Notes under the pieces: generated by a model
Database searches by the model: none
What the model saw: the letters and a program-made list of their open reading frames with translations, nothing else
Told to the model about the DNA's origin: nothing
Assembly (NCBI GenBank): GCA_016178535.1
Contig: JACOTD010000046.1
Span: forward strand, 1-45,482
DNA length: 45,482 nt
DNA from: Candidatus Peregrinibacteria bacterium
Lineage (GTDB): Bacteria > Patescibacteriota > Gracilibacteria > Peribacterales > Peribacteraceae
Direction of reading: 5' to 3'
Program-made: the position numbers and the translations under genes
Shown: one piece after another, positions 32,538-42,600 of the stretch
How positions within the stretch are numbered: the stretch's first letter is position 1
Layout: every line of letters starts with the position of its first letter

Positions 32538-33526
32538 TGAATGAGGAATGTTTCATGCACCGCTGCCTCCATCTCGCCGCCCTTGGCCGAGGGAATGTCG
32601 GCAATGGAGCAATGGTCGGCGCTGTCCTTGTTCGTCATGGTTCGATCATTGCCGAGGCGTATCATTCCGGATTTGGAAAGCCGCATGCTGAGCGAGAACT
32701 TGTGGAAAAATTTGAATATAATAGTAATTCAGATGATGTGCTCTATGTGAACCTCGAGCCGTGCTGTCACCGGGGCAAAACGCCGCCGTGCACCGAGATC
32801 ATTCTCGAGCGCGGCATCAAGCACGTGGTCTTCGGCATGGTTGATCCCGATCCGCGCGTTTCCGGGAAGGGGATTGAGGTTCTCCGCAAGAATGGAGTCG
32901 ACGTGCGCGGTCCGGTCAGCCGTGCCCTCTGCGAACGTCTCAATCGAGGATTCATCAGCGTGCGGACGAAAGGCCGACCGTGGATCACGCTCAAGCGGGT
33001 CCAGACGAAAGCGGGAGCCATCGCGAATCCGGATGGAACTCCATTGAAGATCACGAGTCCTGAGCAGGACGTCTTGTCGCACACGTTCCTCCGCACTCAG
33101 AGTGATGCGATCCTCGTCGGGGTCGGGACGATCATCAGTGATGATCCTCGGCTGGATGTGAGGTTAGCCGGCGGTCTCAACGGCCGACTGGCCGCGCCGT
33201 ATCGCATCATCCTTGATCCCACCCTTCGTATTCCATTGTCCTCCCGCGTCGTCACGGATGATCAGAGACAGAAGACGATCATCGTCACTTCGAACGACAT
33301 CGGTCGAGAGAAAATCGCAGAACTTCAAGATCGTGGAGTGATGGTCTTCCAGATTCCTCTCAACGGAAAAAATTTCGATCTTCCCGAACTCTGGAAAAAG
33401 CTCACAACTCCCTCGGGAGAGTTCCATGGCATCACGAGTGTTCTTGTGGAGGGAGGATCGAAGACGTGGGAAGCGTTCCGGGAGGCGGGAAGTCTTGATG
33501 AAGAAGTCGTGCTCGTTGGCGCATGA
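32537..33526 (+). CDS. ribD: bifunctional riboflavin biosynthesis deaminase/reductase RibD
   Basis: GKPHAERELVEK, LYVNLEPCCHRGKTPPCTEIILERGIKHVVFGMVDPDPRVSGKGIEVL (deaminase), RPWITLKRVQTKAG…SDAILVGVGTIISDDPRLDVR (reductase). Confidence 0.9.
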   Translation: MNEECFMHRCLHLAALGRGNVGNGAMVGAVLVRHGSIIAEAYHSGFGKPHAERELVEKFEYNSNSDDVLYVNLEPCCHRGKTPPCTEIILERGIKHVVFGMVDPDPRVSGKGIEVLRKNGVDVRGPVSRALCERLNRGFISVRTKGRPWITLKRVQTKAGAIANPDGTPLKITSPEQDVLSHTFLRTQSDAILVGVGTIISDDPRLDVRLAGGLNGRLAAPYRIILDPTLRIPLSSRVVTDDQRQKTIIVTSNDIGREKIAELQDRGVMVFQIPLNGKNFDLPELWKKLTTPSGEFHGITSVLVEGGSKTWEAFREAGSLDEEVVLVGA

Positions 33527-33540
33527 ATCGGATCGAGAGT

Positions 33541-33959
33541 TCACTTATTTTCTTCCTGCAAAAGTTTTTCCTTTTGAATGCGCTCGCTTTTCTGCTGTTG
33601 TGAGCCAATGACGAACACCGATACCAGTCCGACAATTCCGCCTCCGCCGATAAAGCTTGCCGCAACTTGCTGGCCGAGAGCGGCACACAATCCACCCGTC
33701 ACAATCGCCGTAATGCCGATGATCAATCCGAAGACAAGACCTCGTTCAGATTTCTTCACGCCAGAACTGATCACCTTCGATTCGAGATCACGTCGATGCT
33801 CTGCCGTTGCTCTGCCATGCGCATGATTCTCTCCGCCGCTCCGGGCAGAATGCGCTCGAAGCGTTCCAAATCACCCGGATGAGGAAGCGGTCCAGAGTAC
33901 GAAACAGTTTGCTCATGCTGGACAATCACTTGCCTGTTATTGGGCGTCTGCTTGTTCAT
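33541..33959 (-). pseudogene. DUF2335-type membrane protein split into two ORFs (33771..33959 and 33541..33774) by a frameshift
   Basis: N-part SGPLPHPGDLERFERILPGAAERIMRMAEQRQ; in the shifted frame it continues HRRDLESKVISSGVKKSERGLVFGLIIGITAIVTGG…VSVFVIGS, the family-like continuation. Confidence 0.6.
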
Positions 33960-34146
33960 GCTGTTTCATGGCGAAACGGATATCATTGCCTGTCGCCCGC
34001 CAGTCGGCTCGCATCGCCTTCGTATCGGCCTCCTCGGGGGTCCTGCTCAAATTGTACTGTTCAAGTGTGGCTCCCACGTCCAACGTGATGGCCATTCCTT
34101 GAAGGAAGGTGGGAGTTGCGTAGAGGTAGGAGGTCTGTGGACTCAT
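33937..34146 (-). CDS. hypothetical protein (69 aa)
   Basis: ORF immediately upstream of and overlapping the DUF2335-type ORF start. Confidence 0.5.
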   Translation of the reverse strand: MSPQTSYLYATPTFLQGMAITLDVGATLEQYNLSRTPEEADTKAMRADWRATGNDIRFAMKQHEQADAQ

Positions 34147-34220
34147 AGGACAATGTCATTGTAGCAGAGGTTCGTCCTCTGAGAAACAATTTTTCCGGTC
34201 GAAAATTGCAGCTTTCAGAT

Positions 34221-34910
34221 TCATAACTTCCCCATAATCCGCTGTCCCTTCAGGTAACACGCCGTCACGAAGCGGTGCCACGGCGGCAGCTTCCCGGTCA
34301 TCTTCCATCGCTCCACGAATGCCGCGAATTTCCTCCCGCGCTCCCGAATGCGTGCGATCGTCTCGGGGCGCTTGTCCACCACGAGGCCGAATTTCCCTTT
34401 GCCCGCCATGCACTTGCCCTCAAAGTCTTTGCCGACGACAGTTCCCCCGAAGTAGCGGATAGCTTCGGGAACGTGCATGGTCGTGAAGCGCATGAGGCCT
34501 TTCCACGCCGGCACCGGTGCGCCCCCCGTGAAGAGGAAGAAGAAAGGTGTGCCTCCGAACATGCCTTTTGATCGTGTCTCCGCATCGAGCCCGAACGTCC
34601 CGATGTGATCCAGCAGATTCTTCAGGTGCGCCGGAACGCTGAAGTTCCAGATGGGCGTCGCGATGAGAATGCCGTCGCTCCCGAGGATGGCATCTTTCAC
34701 TCTCCAAAAATCCTTTCCCGGGTCGCAGGATGTTCCATAGCACTCGACCGTGAAGTGTGCGATGTGCAGATCACGGATGCGGATCTTCTCGACGTCCATC
34801 GTCGCATTCTGCTGCCGAGCTCCTTCGAGGAACCGGTCCGCCAAGTACTCGGCGTTGCTGGGATCATTCGTGCCGGCGACGAGGGCGAGGATCTTCACGA
34901 ACCCGAGCAT
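34221..34910 (-). CDS. NADPH-dependent FMN reductase / flavodoxin-like NAD(P)H oxidoreductase
   Basis: VKILALVAGTNDPSNAEYLADRFLEGA … DGILIATPIWNFSVPAHLKNLLDHIG. Confidence 0.85.
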   Translation of the reverse strand: MLGFVKILALVAGTNDPSNAEYLADRFLEGARQQNATMDVEKIRIRDLHIAHFTVECYGTSCDPGKDFWRVKDAILGSDGILIATPIWNFSVPAHLKNLLDHIGTFGLDAETRSKGMFGGTPFFFLFTGGAPVPAWKGLMRFTTMHVPEAIRYFGGTVVGKDFEGKCMAGKGKFGLVVDKRPETIARIRERGRKFAAFVERWKMTGKLPPWHRFVTACYLKGQRIMGKL

Positions 34911-34929
34911 AGCAGATATTTCTCTTCTC

Positions 34930-35208
34930 TCACGCCGCAGTCGCTTCCAAGACTCTCACCCGTGCGTCGATGTCATCGAGATTTTTCATGAAGGCGATCT
35001 GATTCTGATCGGTTTTCAAGGTCAGATTGTCGATTTTCCCGCTCAGCTTCTGATCAATGTTGTCGATCTTCCCGGTCAATTTTTGATCGAGTGCTGCGAT
35101 GTCCTGTTTCAACTCGTAGCGCACGTCCGCCATTTCCTGCAACAGCACGCGCAGCAGGTCTTTGTTCGTCATGTCCTCGAAGCCGTAGTCATCGTCGTCC
35201 TGAATCAT
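34930..35208 (-). CDS. small coiled-coil hypothetical protein
   Basis: 92 aa; heptad-like KQDIAALDQKLTGKIDNIDQKLSGKIDNL. Confidence 0.6.
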   Translation of the reverse strand: MIQDDDDYGFEDMTNKDLLRVLLQEMADVRYELKQDIAALDQKLTGKIDNIDQKLSGKIDNLTLKTDQNQIAFMKNLDDIDARVRVLEATAA

Positions 35209-35409
35209 GGGAGGGAAATCCTAGCGCTGTCATGGCGACTTGTCTTCCGATGCATGAGTTTTCCTTTGCACTGGTCATTCATCTGTGTCGTGACAGCTGA
35301 TCGTCCGCGAGCGCGTCGCATCACTTTTATCTTCACAGAGCCGACTCTCATCCGCGTGCAGGAAAGTTGTCGGTCACCTTGACCATCTGGACGGAGAACA
35401 ATATCTTGT

Positions 35410-38400
35410 GTGGTCGTTGGCCCAGACATTCAATATGTAGTGGTTCCGCTTTTCTCCCCTGTGAATCCCTCCAGCCCCTCCTCGACGAGTTTTCGCGCGT
35501 CGTCGCTGCAATCCCGCGACGATCGGGCACCCGCCCGCGGGCTCTCGATCACGCGCTTCTTCACCACCCCCGGGAGCGATCCGCTGGAGGAGGTGACGTA
35601 CGAGAGGCGCGTCAGCAAGATCGTCAACACTGACGGCTCCGTGGTGTTCCAGATGGACGGGGCCGAGATTCCCGCAAGCTGGAGCCAGGTGGCAACCGAC
35701 ATTATCGTGAGCAAGTACTTCCGCAAGGCGGGCGTGCCGCAGGTCGATGACAAGGGGAATACGCTCACCGACGAGCGCGGCGACGTCGTGAAGGGGCCGG
35801 AGCGCAGCGTGAAGCAGGTCACTCGCCGTCTCGCCGGATGCTGGCGGCACTGGGGCGAGAAGGAGGGCTACTTCGAGACGGCGCAGGACGCACAGGCGTT
35901 CGAGGATGAACTCAGCTCCATGCTCGTGCGCCAGATGGCGGCGCCCAACAGCCCCCAGTGGTTCAATACGGGGCTCCATACCTCCTACGGCATCACGGGC
36001 CCCTCGCAAGGACACTACTACTGCGAGCCGAAGATGGGCGATGTGAAGAGGAGCGAGGATGCCTACACCCACCCGCAGCCCCATGCGTGCTTCATCCAAT
36101 CGGTGCAGGACGACATGGTCAACGAGGGCGGCATCATGGATCTGTGGGTCCGCGAGGCGCGCCTCTTCATATTCGGCTCCGGCACCGGGACGAACTTCAG
36201 CAGTCTGCGCGCCGCGGGCGAGCCCCTCTCGGGCGGCGGGAAGAGCTCCGGCCTCATGAGCTTCCTCAAGATCGGGGACCGGGCGGCGGGCGCGATCAAA
36301 TCCGGCGGTACCACCCGTCGCGCCGCGAAGATGGTCTGCCTGGATCTCGACCATCCGGATATCGAGGAGTTCATCAACTGGAAAGTGAACGAAGAGAAGA
36401 AAGTGGCGGCGCTGGCGCAGTCGGGGTACGACACCGACTTCAACGGCGAGGCGTACCTCACGGTCTCCGGGCAGAACTCCAATAACTCGATCCGCGTTCC
36501 TCACGCCTTCCTCGAGGCCGTGGAACAGGACAGCGACTGGAACCTCGTCTGGCGCACGGAACTGCGCGCCGCTCAAGAGCAGCAGCGCGAACCCGTCCCC
36601 TCGAAGACGCTCAAGGCCCGCGCTCTGTGGGATCAGATCGGCTACGCCGCCTGGGCCTGCGCCGATCCCGGCGTCCAGTACGACACGACGATCAACGAGT
36701 GGCACACGTGCCCCGAGGACGGCCGCATCAACGCCAGCAATCCTTGCAGCGAGTACATGTTCCTCGATAACACCGCTTGCAATCTCGCATCCTTGAATCT
36801 GCTCACGTTCTATCCAAGCTCCTCGACGACCGTTTCTGGAAAGTCTCCAGTGCCGTCCGCGCGCGCCTCGGGAACGCATTCGCTCCTCGGGGAATCAGGA
36901 TTCGACATCGAAGCATTCCGGCACGCCGTGCGGCTGTGGACGATCGTGCTGGAGATCTCCGTTCTCATGGCCCAATTCCCAAGCCGCGAGATCGCGGAGC
37001 TGAGCTTCCGCTTCCGTACGCTGGGCCTTGGTTACGCCAACCTCGGCGCGATGCTCATGCAGATGGGCATTCCCTACGATTCGCCCAAGGGCAGAGCGAT
37101 CGGGGCCGCCCTCACGGCCATTCTCACCGGCGAGAGCTACGCGACATCCGCAGAGATGGCTGCTCATCTCGGCGCCTTCCCGGGGTACGCGCGCAACCGC
37201 GAGCACATGCTGCGAGTGATCCGCAACCACCGCCGCGCGGCCTACGATGCGCCCGCGCGCGAGTACGAGGGCTTGCACATTGTCCCCGTCGGCATCGAGC
37301 AGCACGTGTGTCCCGGAGATCTCCTCACCGCCGCCAAGGAATGCTGGGACAGAGCGCTCGCCGAAGGGGAGAAGCACGGCTACCGAAACGCGCAAGTCAC
37401 CGTCATCGCCCCCACGGGCACCATCGGTCTCCTCATGGATTGCGACACCACGGGAGTGGAGCCCGATTTCGCGCTCGTGAAGTTCAAGAAGCTCGCGGGG
37501 GGCGGCTACATGAAGATCGCCAATCAATCCGTCGCGCCGGCGCTGCGCGCGCTTCACTACAGCGAAGCGCAGATCGACGACATGATGAAGTACGTGATGG
37601 GAACCCTCAGCCTGGAAGGCGCTCCCCACATCAACCGCGTCTCGCTGCGGCAGAAGGGCTTCAATGAGCAGGACATCGCGAACATCGAGAAGAGCCTCCC
37701 GCGCGTGTTCGAGATCGATTTCGCGTTCAACCAGTGGACGCTCGGCGAGGAGACGATGGCGCGCCTTGGCTTCACCACAGGCCAGATGCAGGACTTCCAT
37801 TTCAACTTGCTCAAGGCGCTCGGCTTCACGAAGGAGCAGATCGAGGAGGCGAACGTGCGCATCTGCGGTCACATGACGGTGGAGAATGCTCCGCACCTCA
37901 AACCCGAGCACTTGGCTGTCTTCGATTGCGCGAACACCTGCGGGAAGCTCGGCAAGCGCTACATCAACGCCGAGGGCCACATCCGCATGATGGCGGCAAG
38001 CCAGCCGTTCATCTCCGGCGCCATCAGTAAGACGATCAATCTCCCCCACGAGGCCACCGTCGAAGACATCAAGAACGCCTACTTCCTGAGCTGGAAGCTC
38101 GCTCTCAAAGCCAATGCGCTCTACCGAGACGGCAGCAAATTGAGCCAGGCGCTCAGCAACAAGTCCGATGCCAAAGACAGGAAAGAGGAGAAGACGACGG
38201 AAACGAAGGTCGTCGAGAAGATCGTGATCAAAGAAGTCCCGCGCCGCCGCAAGCTCCCCCAGGAACGCCTCGCGATCGCGCACAAGTTCGCGGTCGCGGG
38301 CCACGAGGGCTACATCCACGTGGGCATGTACGAAGACGGCTCGCCCGGCGAGATCTTCATCAAGATGAGCAAGGAGGGGTCCACCCTCTCGGGCGTGATG

Positions 38401-38979
38401 GACACGCTCGCGCTCAGCCTCTCCATGAACCTCCAGTACGGCGTCCCGCTCGAGGTGCTGTGCGAGAAGCTGGCTCACACCCGCTTCGAGCCGATGGGCA
38501 TGACGGCGAATAAGGAGATTCCGATGGTCAAGAGCATCATGGATTACCTCGGCCGCTGGATGGCCTTGAAGTTCCTCAGCAAAGAGCAGGCCAAGAAGTA
38601 CCACAATGCCGAGCTCGTCGACCAGGCCTACGAGACGGGAACGAAGAGCAAGGAAGCCTTCGCCATGCGCCTTCCGGTGATCGATGAAGGCGCCGCCGCT
38701 CCAGTCCAAGTGTCCTCGATGATCGAAGAGATGGTCGACGAGAAAACCCGCCTTCGCTCGTCGGAAACGATCAACGGTGAAGATGGCTTCGGCGGGCAGG
38801 CTCATGAAGAGATCGCTGCTGCCGTCCACGAGGTCGAGACGAGTACAGGCAGGCGCGAGCAGGCCAAGCTCCAGGGATTCACGGGCTCCATCTGCCTCGG
38901 ATGCGGTTCGCTGCGGATGAAGAGGAACGGTTCGTGCGAAGTGTGCTTGGATTGCGGAGTTACTTCCGGGTGCAGTTAA
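35410..38979 (+). CDS. nrdJ: adenosylcobalamin-dependent ribonucleoside-diphosphate reductase (class II)
   Basis: FQMDGAEIPASWSQVATDIIVSKYFRKAGVP; NSPQWFNTGLH; PCSEYMFLDNTACNLASLNLL; APTGTIGLLMDCDTTGVEPDFALVKFKKLAGGGYMKIANQSV; C-terminal ICLGCGSLRMKRNGSCEVCLDCGVTSGCS. Exact N-terminus uncertain. Confidence 0.93.
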   Translation: MVVGPDIQYVVVPLFSPVNPSSPSSTSFRASSLQSRDDRAPARGLSITRFFTTPGSDPLEEVTYERRVSKIVNTDGSVVFQMDGAEIPASWSQVATDIIVSKYFRKAGVPQVDDKGNTLTDERGDVVKGPERSVKQVTRRLAGCWRHWGEKEGYFETAQDAQAFEDELSSMLVRQMAAPNSPQWFNTGLHTSYGITGPSQGHYYCEPKMGDVKRSEDAYTHPQPHACFIQSVQDDMVNEGGIMDLWVREARLFIFGSGTGTNFSSLRAAGEPLSGGGKSSGLMSFLKIGDRAAGAIKSGGTTRRAAKMVCLDLDHPDIEEFINWKVNEEKKVAALAQSGYDTDFNGEAYLTVSGQNSNNSIRVPHAFLEAVEQDSDWNLVWRTELRAAQEQQREPVPSKTLKARALWDQIGYAAWACADPGVQYDTTINEWHTCPEDGRINASNPCSEYMFLDNTACNLASLNLLTFYPSSSTTVSGKSPVPSARASGTHSLLGESGFDIEAFRHAVRLWTIVLEISVLMAQFPSREIAELSFRFRTLGLGYANLGAMLMQMGIPYDSPKGRAIGAALTAILTGESYATSAEMAAHLGAFPGYARNREHMLRVIRNHRRAAYDAPAREYEGLHIVPVGIEQHVCPGDLLTAAKECWDRALAEGEKHGYRNAQVTVIAPTGTIGLLMDCDTTGVEPDFALVKFKKLAGGGYMKIANQSVAPALRALHYSEAQIDDMMKYVMGTLSLEGAPHINRVSLRQKGFNEQDIANIEKSLPRVFEIDFAFNQWTLGEETMARLGFTTGQMQDFHFNLLKALGFTKEQIEEANVRICGHMTVENAPHLKPEHLAVFDCANTCGKLGKRYINAEGHIRMMAASQPFISGAISKTINLPHEATVEDIKNAYFLSWKLALKANALYRDGSKLSQALSNKSDAKDRKEEKTTETKVVEKIVIKEVPRRRKLPQERLAIAHKFAVAGHEGYIHVGMYEDGSPGEIFIKMSKEGSTLSGVMDTLALSLSMNLQYGVPLEVLCEKLAHTRFEPMGMTANKEIPMVKSIMDYLGRWMALKFLSKEQAKKYHNAELVDQAYETGTKSKEAFAMRLPVIDEGAAAPVQVSSMIEEMVDEKTRLRSSETINGEDGFGGQAHEEIAAAVHEVETSTGRREQAKLQGFTGSICLGCGSLRMKRNGSCEVCLDCGVTSGCS

Positions 38980-38985
38980 TGAATT

Positions 38986-39030
38986 AAAATTATGGCAGTA
39001 TCTCATGTGGTAGATTGCTTCCATAATTTT
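38986..39030. repeat. 10-bp inverted repeat downstream of nrdJ (hairpin)
   Basis: AAAATTATGG … CCATAATTTT with 25-nt loop. Confidence 0.5.
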
Positions 39031-39033
39031 CAC

Positions 39034-39110
39034 ACTTCGACTCCGCTCAGTATGACCTATAATTCAGGTATCAGAGCAATCTGCGAGTGACCCTGAGCCG
39101 TGTCGAAGGG
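39034..39110. repeat. REP-like inverted element (CTTCGACTCCGCTCAGTATGACC … GTGACCCTGAGCCGTGTCGAAGG)
   Basis: Imperfect inverted repeat; related pieces at 262-309, 28265-28293 and 16749-16774. Confidence 0.65.
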
Positions 39111-39141
39111 GGCAATTTTTCATTCTCAATTCTCCATTGGT

Positions 39142-39585
39142 ATGGCCGACACCTGGTTCGATCATATTCCGAGTCATGAGCGTCAGAAGATTCGCCGGCG
39201 CATGCGCAGCCCGGAGGAGTACGAACGCCTGCGGGAACGAGTGAAAGGTCCTGAAGATCTGGACGAGGAGATGCGGAAGAATGAAGCGCTCGCCGATCTG
39301 CGCTTCGGCATCGAGACCGAGCCGGCCTTCCACGACGGTCTCAAGTTCGCGATCGACCGACAGATTCAGAACGAAGGACTCGAGAGCGTCCTCGAATCGC
39401 CGCCGAAGAATCCGCAGCTCACAAAAGCCCTCGAGCGCGGGAAGTTCACACTCACGGTGTCCTCGCACCCGAAGACCCATCAGGATCAAATCATGGTGCA
39501 GCCCGAGGGAACGGTGCAGGAGAAGCTCCCGCTCAAGCCGAGCCTGAGCGATCAGTACGTGTCGCAATTCGCACGCGATTTCTGA
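39142..39585 (+). CDS. hypothetical protein (MADTWFDHIPSHERQKIRRRM…)
   Basis: 147-aa ORF with coding-like composition; start at 39142 within ORF 39100..39585. Confidence 0.65.
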   Translation: MADTWFDHIPSHERQKIRRRMRSPEEYERLRERVKGPEDLDEEMRKNEALADLRFGIETEPAFHDGLKFAIDRQIQNEGLESVLESPPKNPQLTKALERGKFTLTVSSHPKTHQDQIMVQPEGTVQEKLPLKPSLSDQYVSQFARDF

Positions 39586-39625
39586 GCGAGCGAGAAAACA
39601 CGAACACAAAAAAAGACGAGCGGTC

Positions 39626-39654
39626 TTGAAAATTGCACGGAGGTGATGTACAAT
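39626..39654 (+). promoter_or_regulatory. strong sigma70-like promoter TTGAAA-N17-TACAAT
   Basis: -35 39626-39631, -10 39649-39654; 27 nt before ATG 39682. Confidence 0.6.
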
Positions 39655-39681
39655 GGGCTTAACATTCCCAACATCCACACC

Positions 39682-42600
39682 ATGACGAAACACTCTTCTT
39701 CTTCCGCGCGGCCACACGTGCCCGCTCGTTTTTCCGATGCGTCCATCGCCGTGCTCTCGCTCTTCGTGGGCTTGATCATCGTCGTCGGACATCAGTTCGG
39801 CGGTTTCCTGGTTGCCCAGACGACAGCCCCACCGCCTCCGCCACCGGACAGCACGTCTCCACCTCCTCCAAGCACTCCACCTCCAAGTGATCAATACGTT
39901 TACCCTCCAGATGGTCAGTACGCTCCATCTCCGAGTGGTTCGTATCCTCCTCCTCCTGGTGGATCGCCGAGCGGCGGCATGACTTGCGAGGCCGGATGTG
40001 CCACGATCCCTGAAGCGCAGAGATCCAGTTGTATTGCTGGATGTCAAGGGGGTGGCATGCCCCCCGGAGGTTCTCCGGGTGGAATACCCAGTGGTGGCAT
40101 GACTCCCGCACAATGCATTGCCCAGATGTGTGCCGGGAAGTCCGGAGATACGTATAACGGCTGCGTGAACGGTTGCAATTCTATGAATTCGGGAGGCTCT
40201 CCGGGTGTCATGCCGGGCACCACACCAGGAACAAGCAGTGGACCGGGTAGTCCGACATGCAAGCAGGATCACTGCACGAATATACCAAACACGACCCCGA
40301 CTATGGTCCAACGTTGTAATGATTGGTGCGATGGGAAAACCACAGCCGGCACACAGCCCGGCGGCTATCAAAGTGGCCAGGACATGAACTGTGCGATCAA
40401 CGGCGATCCCGTGAAAAATCACCCAGGTGCCGTCGATTGCAATGCTGCGGAATGCACGAAGATTTGGAATGAAGCGAATGGATGTTACCGCACGGGCTCC
40501 ATGCCCGGCGGCGGCCCGAACAATGGCATGGGCGGAGCACGCACGTACTGGTCTCAAGCGAAGGGGAAGACCTTCACGGTCACGACCAATGGCGATTGCG
40601 ATGCACTCGTCAGCAGCGGTCAGATCCCTGCCAATGAGAGTGATTGGTGCAAGACGGCGGTCGGCGGCGGCTCCGGAGGCAATAATTATGGCGGCGGCCC
40701 GAACAATGCCATGGGCCCCACACACTGCAAATATCCGGGCGGGCACGACGTGTCGTGCAAGAGTCCGAACGTCGATTGCTCGGAAGGAGGCGCTGCGATC
40801 AGCTCCGCAGTCCTCGCTTCATACGGAGCACCGACGACCTGTGACGGGGGGAACAGCGGTGGAGGGGGTCCGATGGGTGGCGGCAACTGTCACACAGAGT
40901 GCGGACCGACGTCCACGAGCGTGTGCAGGCAAGTCTGTGATGGTCAGAATGGTGGTAATCCGGGAGGATTCGACTGGAATGCTTGCATCGCCAAGCGGAA
41001 AGCATCAGGCATGACTGATGATGCTGCGAAGGCTGACTGCAACAGCATCAGTGGCTACAACAATCAGCCTTATCCATGGAACCAGAACAGTAACACCGGA
41101 TTCCAAGGTCAAGGCATGCCCGTCCCAGGCGGCGCCGGACCGTATGGTCCCGGTCAATATCAGCAGTATGGCCAAGGCGGATACGGCAACGGTCAGTACG
41201 GCCCCGGGAACTACGGCGTCTTCGGCGGCAACATGTTCCAGGGTCAGGGGGGAATGAGCCCCGAGGATCAGCAGAAAATGCAGGCGCAGCAGCAGGGGAT
41301 GATGAAGCGGCAAATGTTCCAGGGGATGTCGCAAATGTGCGACCAGAGCACCAGGACGTTCGGCGGTCCGAACGCACAGGAAATCCTGAGCAAGCTCAAG
41401 CAGGCCGGCGATGCCTGCTTCGCGCAGATGAAAGCAATCGCAGACAGCACCACCGACTTCGCTTCGTTCCAGCAGCAAGCGCAGGAGTATGCGGCGCAGT
41501 TCAATCAGCAGCTCAACGATATCTTCAACTCATCCCGCAAGGACGAGCAGAAGCAGCATGCTGCCGAGTACATCCGTCAGATGAGCGAAGGGGCGAAGCA
41601 AGCGGATGGCATGATTCAGCAGGTGGCCGCGAAGCATCCTGACGTCGCCGCTCAAATGAAAGACATGCAACAGAAGGCTCTCGCCGCCGTGGCGCAGGCC
41701 CAGTCGCAACTGGACAGCGGCAATCTCGATGCGGTGTTCCAGATCCTCGATGCCGTCAGCAAGGAATTGCAGGGGCGCATGCAGGGCTGGCAATCGGCGA
41801 TGCATGAGGGGAATGGCGGTCAGTTCAGCTTCGTCGACAACGCGGGAGCGTACCAGGATCTCGCAGGGAAACTGGGCAATGACAACTTCGCCGGTCAATT
41901 CAAGCAGAAGAAATTCGATCGCGGCCATCTGGAGAAGCTCCAGACGCTCGCCACGATCGATCCGAAAAGCCTGACAGAGTACTTGAATTTTCAGCAGGGT
42001 GAAGAGGATATTCATGGTCCTGACCTCATCAAGACGGCCTCGGACAACAACGTGAGCACTGCCGACTTGGCGGATTTGATTGCCGCCAAGAACGCGATCC
42101 TTCAGCAGATCAAAGATGCGACGGACCAACTGCTGAATCTCAAGAAAGAAGTGAAGGCGATCATTGCGGATCTCAAGAGCTTCAACTTCGACCCGGCGGT
42201 GGCCGCCAAGGTCGGCGAACTGGCGAAGAAGATCTCCAGTCTTGACCCGAAGGCAGCCGCTGCGCAGCTGGAGGCATTGAAAACCGAGTCGAGGGTGGAA
42301 GAATTTAAGGCAGGTCGCAGCGCCTTCGTCGATGCGTCTGCCGACAATGACTGGTTCGCGAAGTTCGCCAAGGAAGCCAAGGAAAGGGGCCTCGTGAAGG
42401 GCGTGGATCCCGCGGGAACACAGCTCGATCCGAATGGCGTGACCAACGTCGCCGCCGCCATCACGATCGCCGCCCGCGCGACCGGTGATGACATCGACGC
42501 CAGTGCGCAGCCGACGACCCCGGAGGGCATCAAGATGGCCAAACAGACTCCTTGGGCTGCGGGCGCCATCGCTCTCTGCGAGACGAAGCTGGAGGAAGAG

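Noticed and set aside
35410-38979. Intein in the long nrdJ
   Set aside because: No intein splicing motifs seen; the extra length is explained by N- and C-terminal extensions and a short low-complexity insert.
36895-39033. 712-aa ORF antisense to nrdJ
   Set aside because: Mirror ORF; no recognisable family and sense strand is clearly nrdJ.
39064-40746. 560-aa ORF antisense to the SLH-like gene and the upstream ORF
   Set aside because: Spans a gene boundary and promoter on the other strand; mirror ORF.
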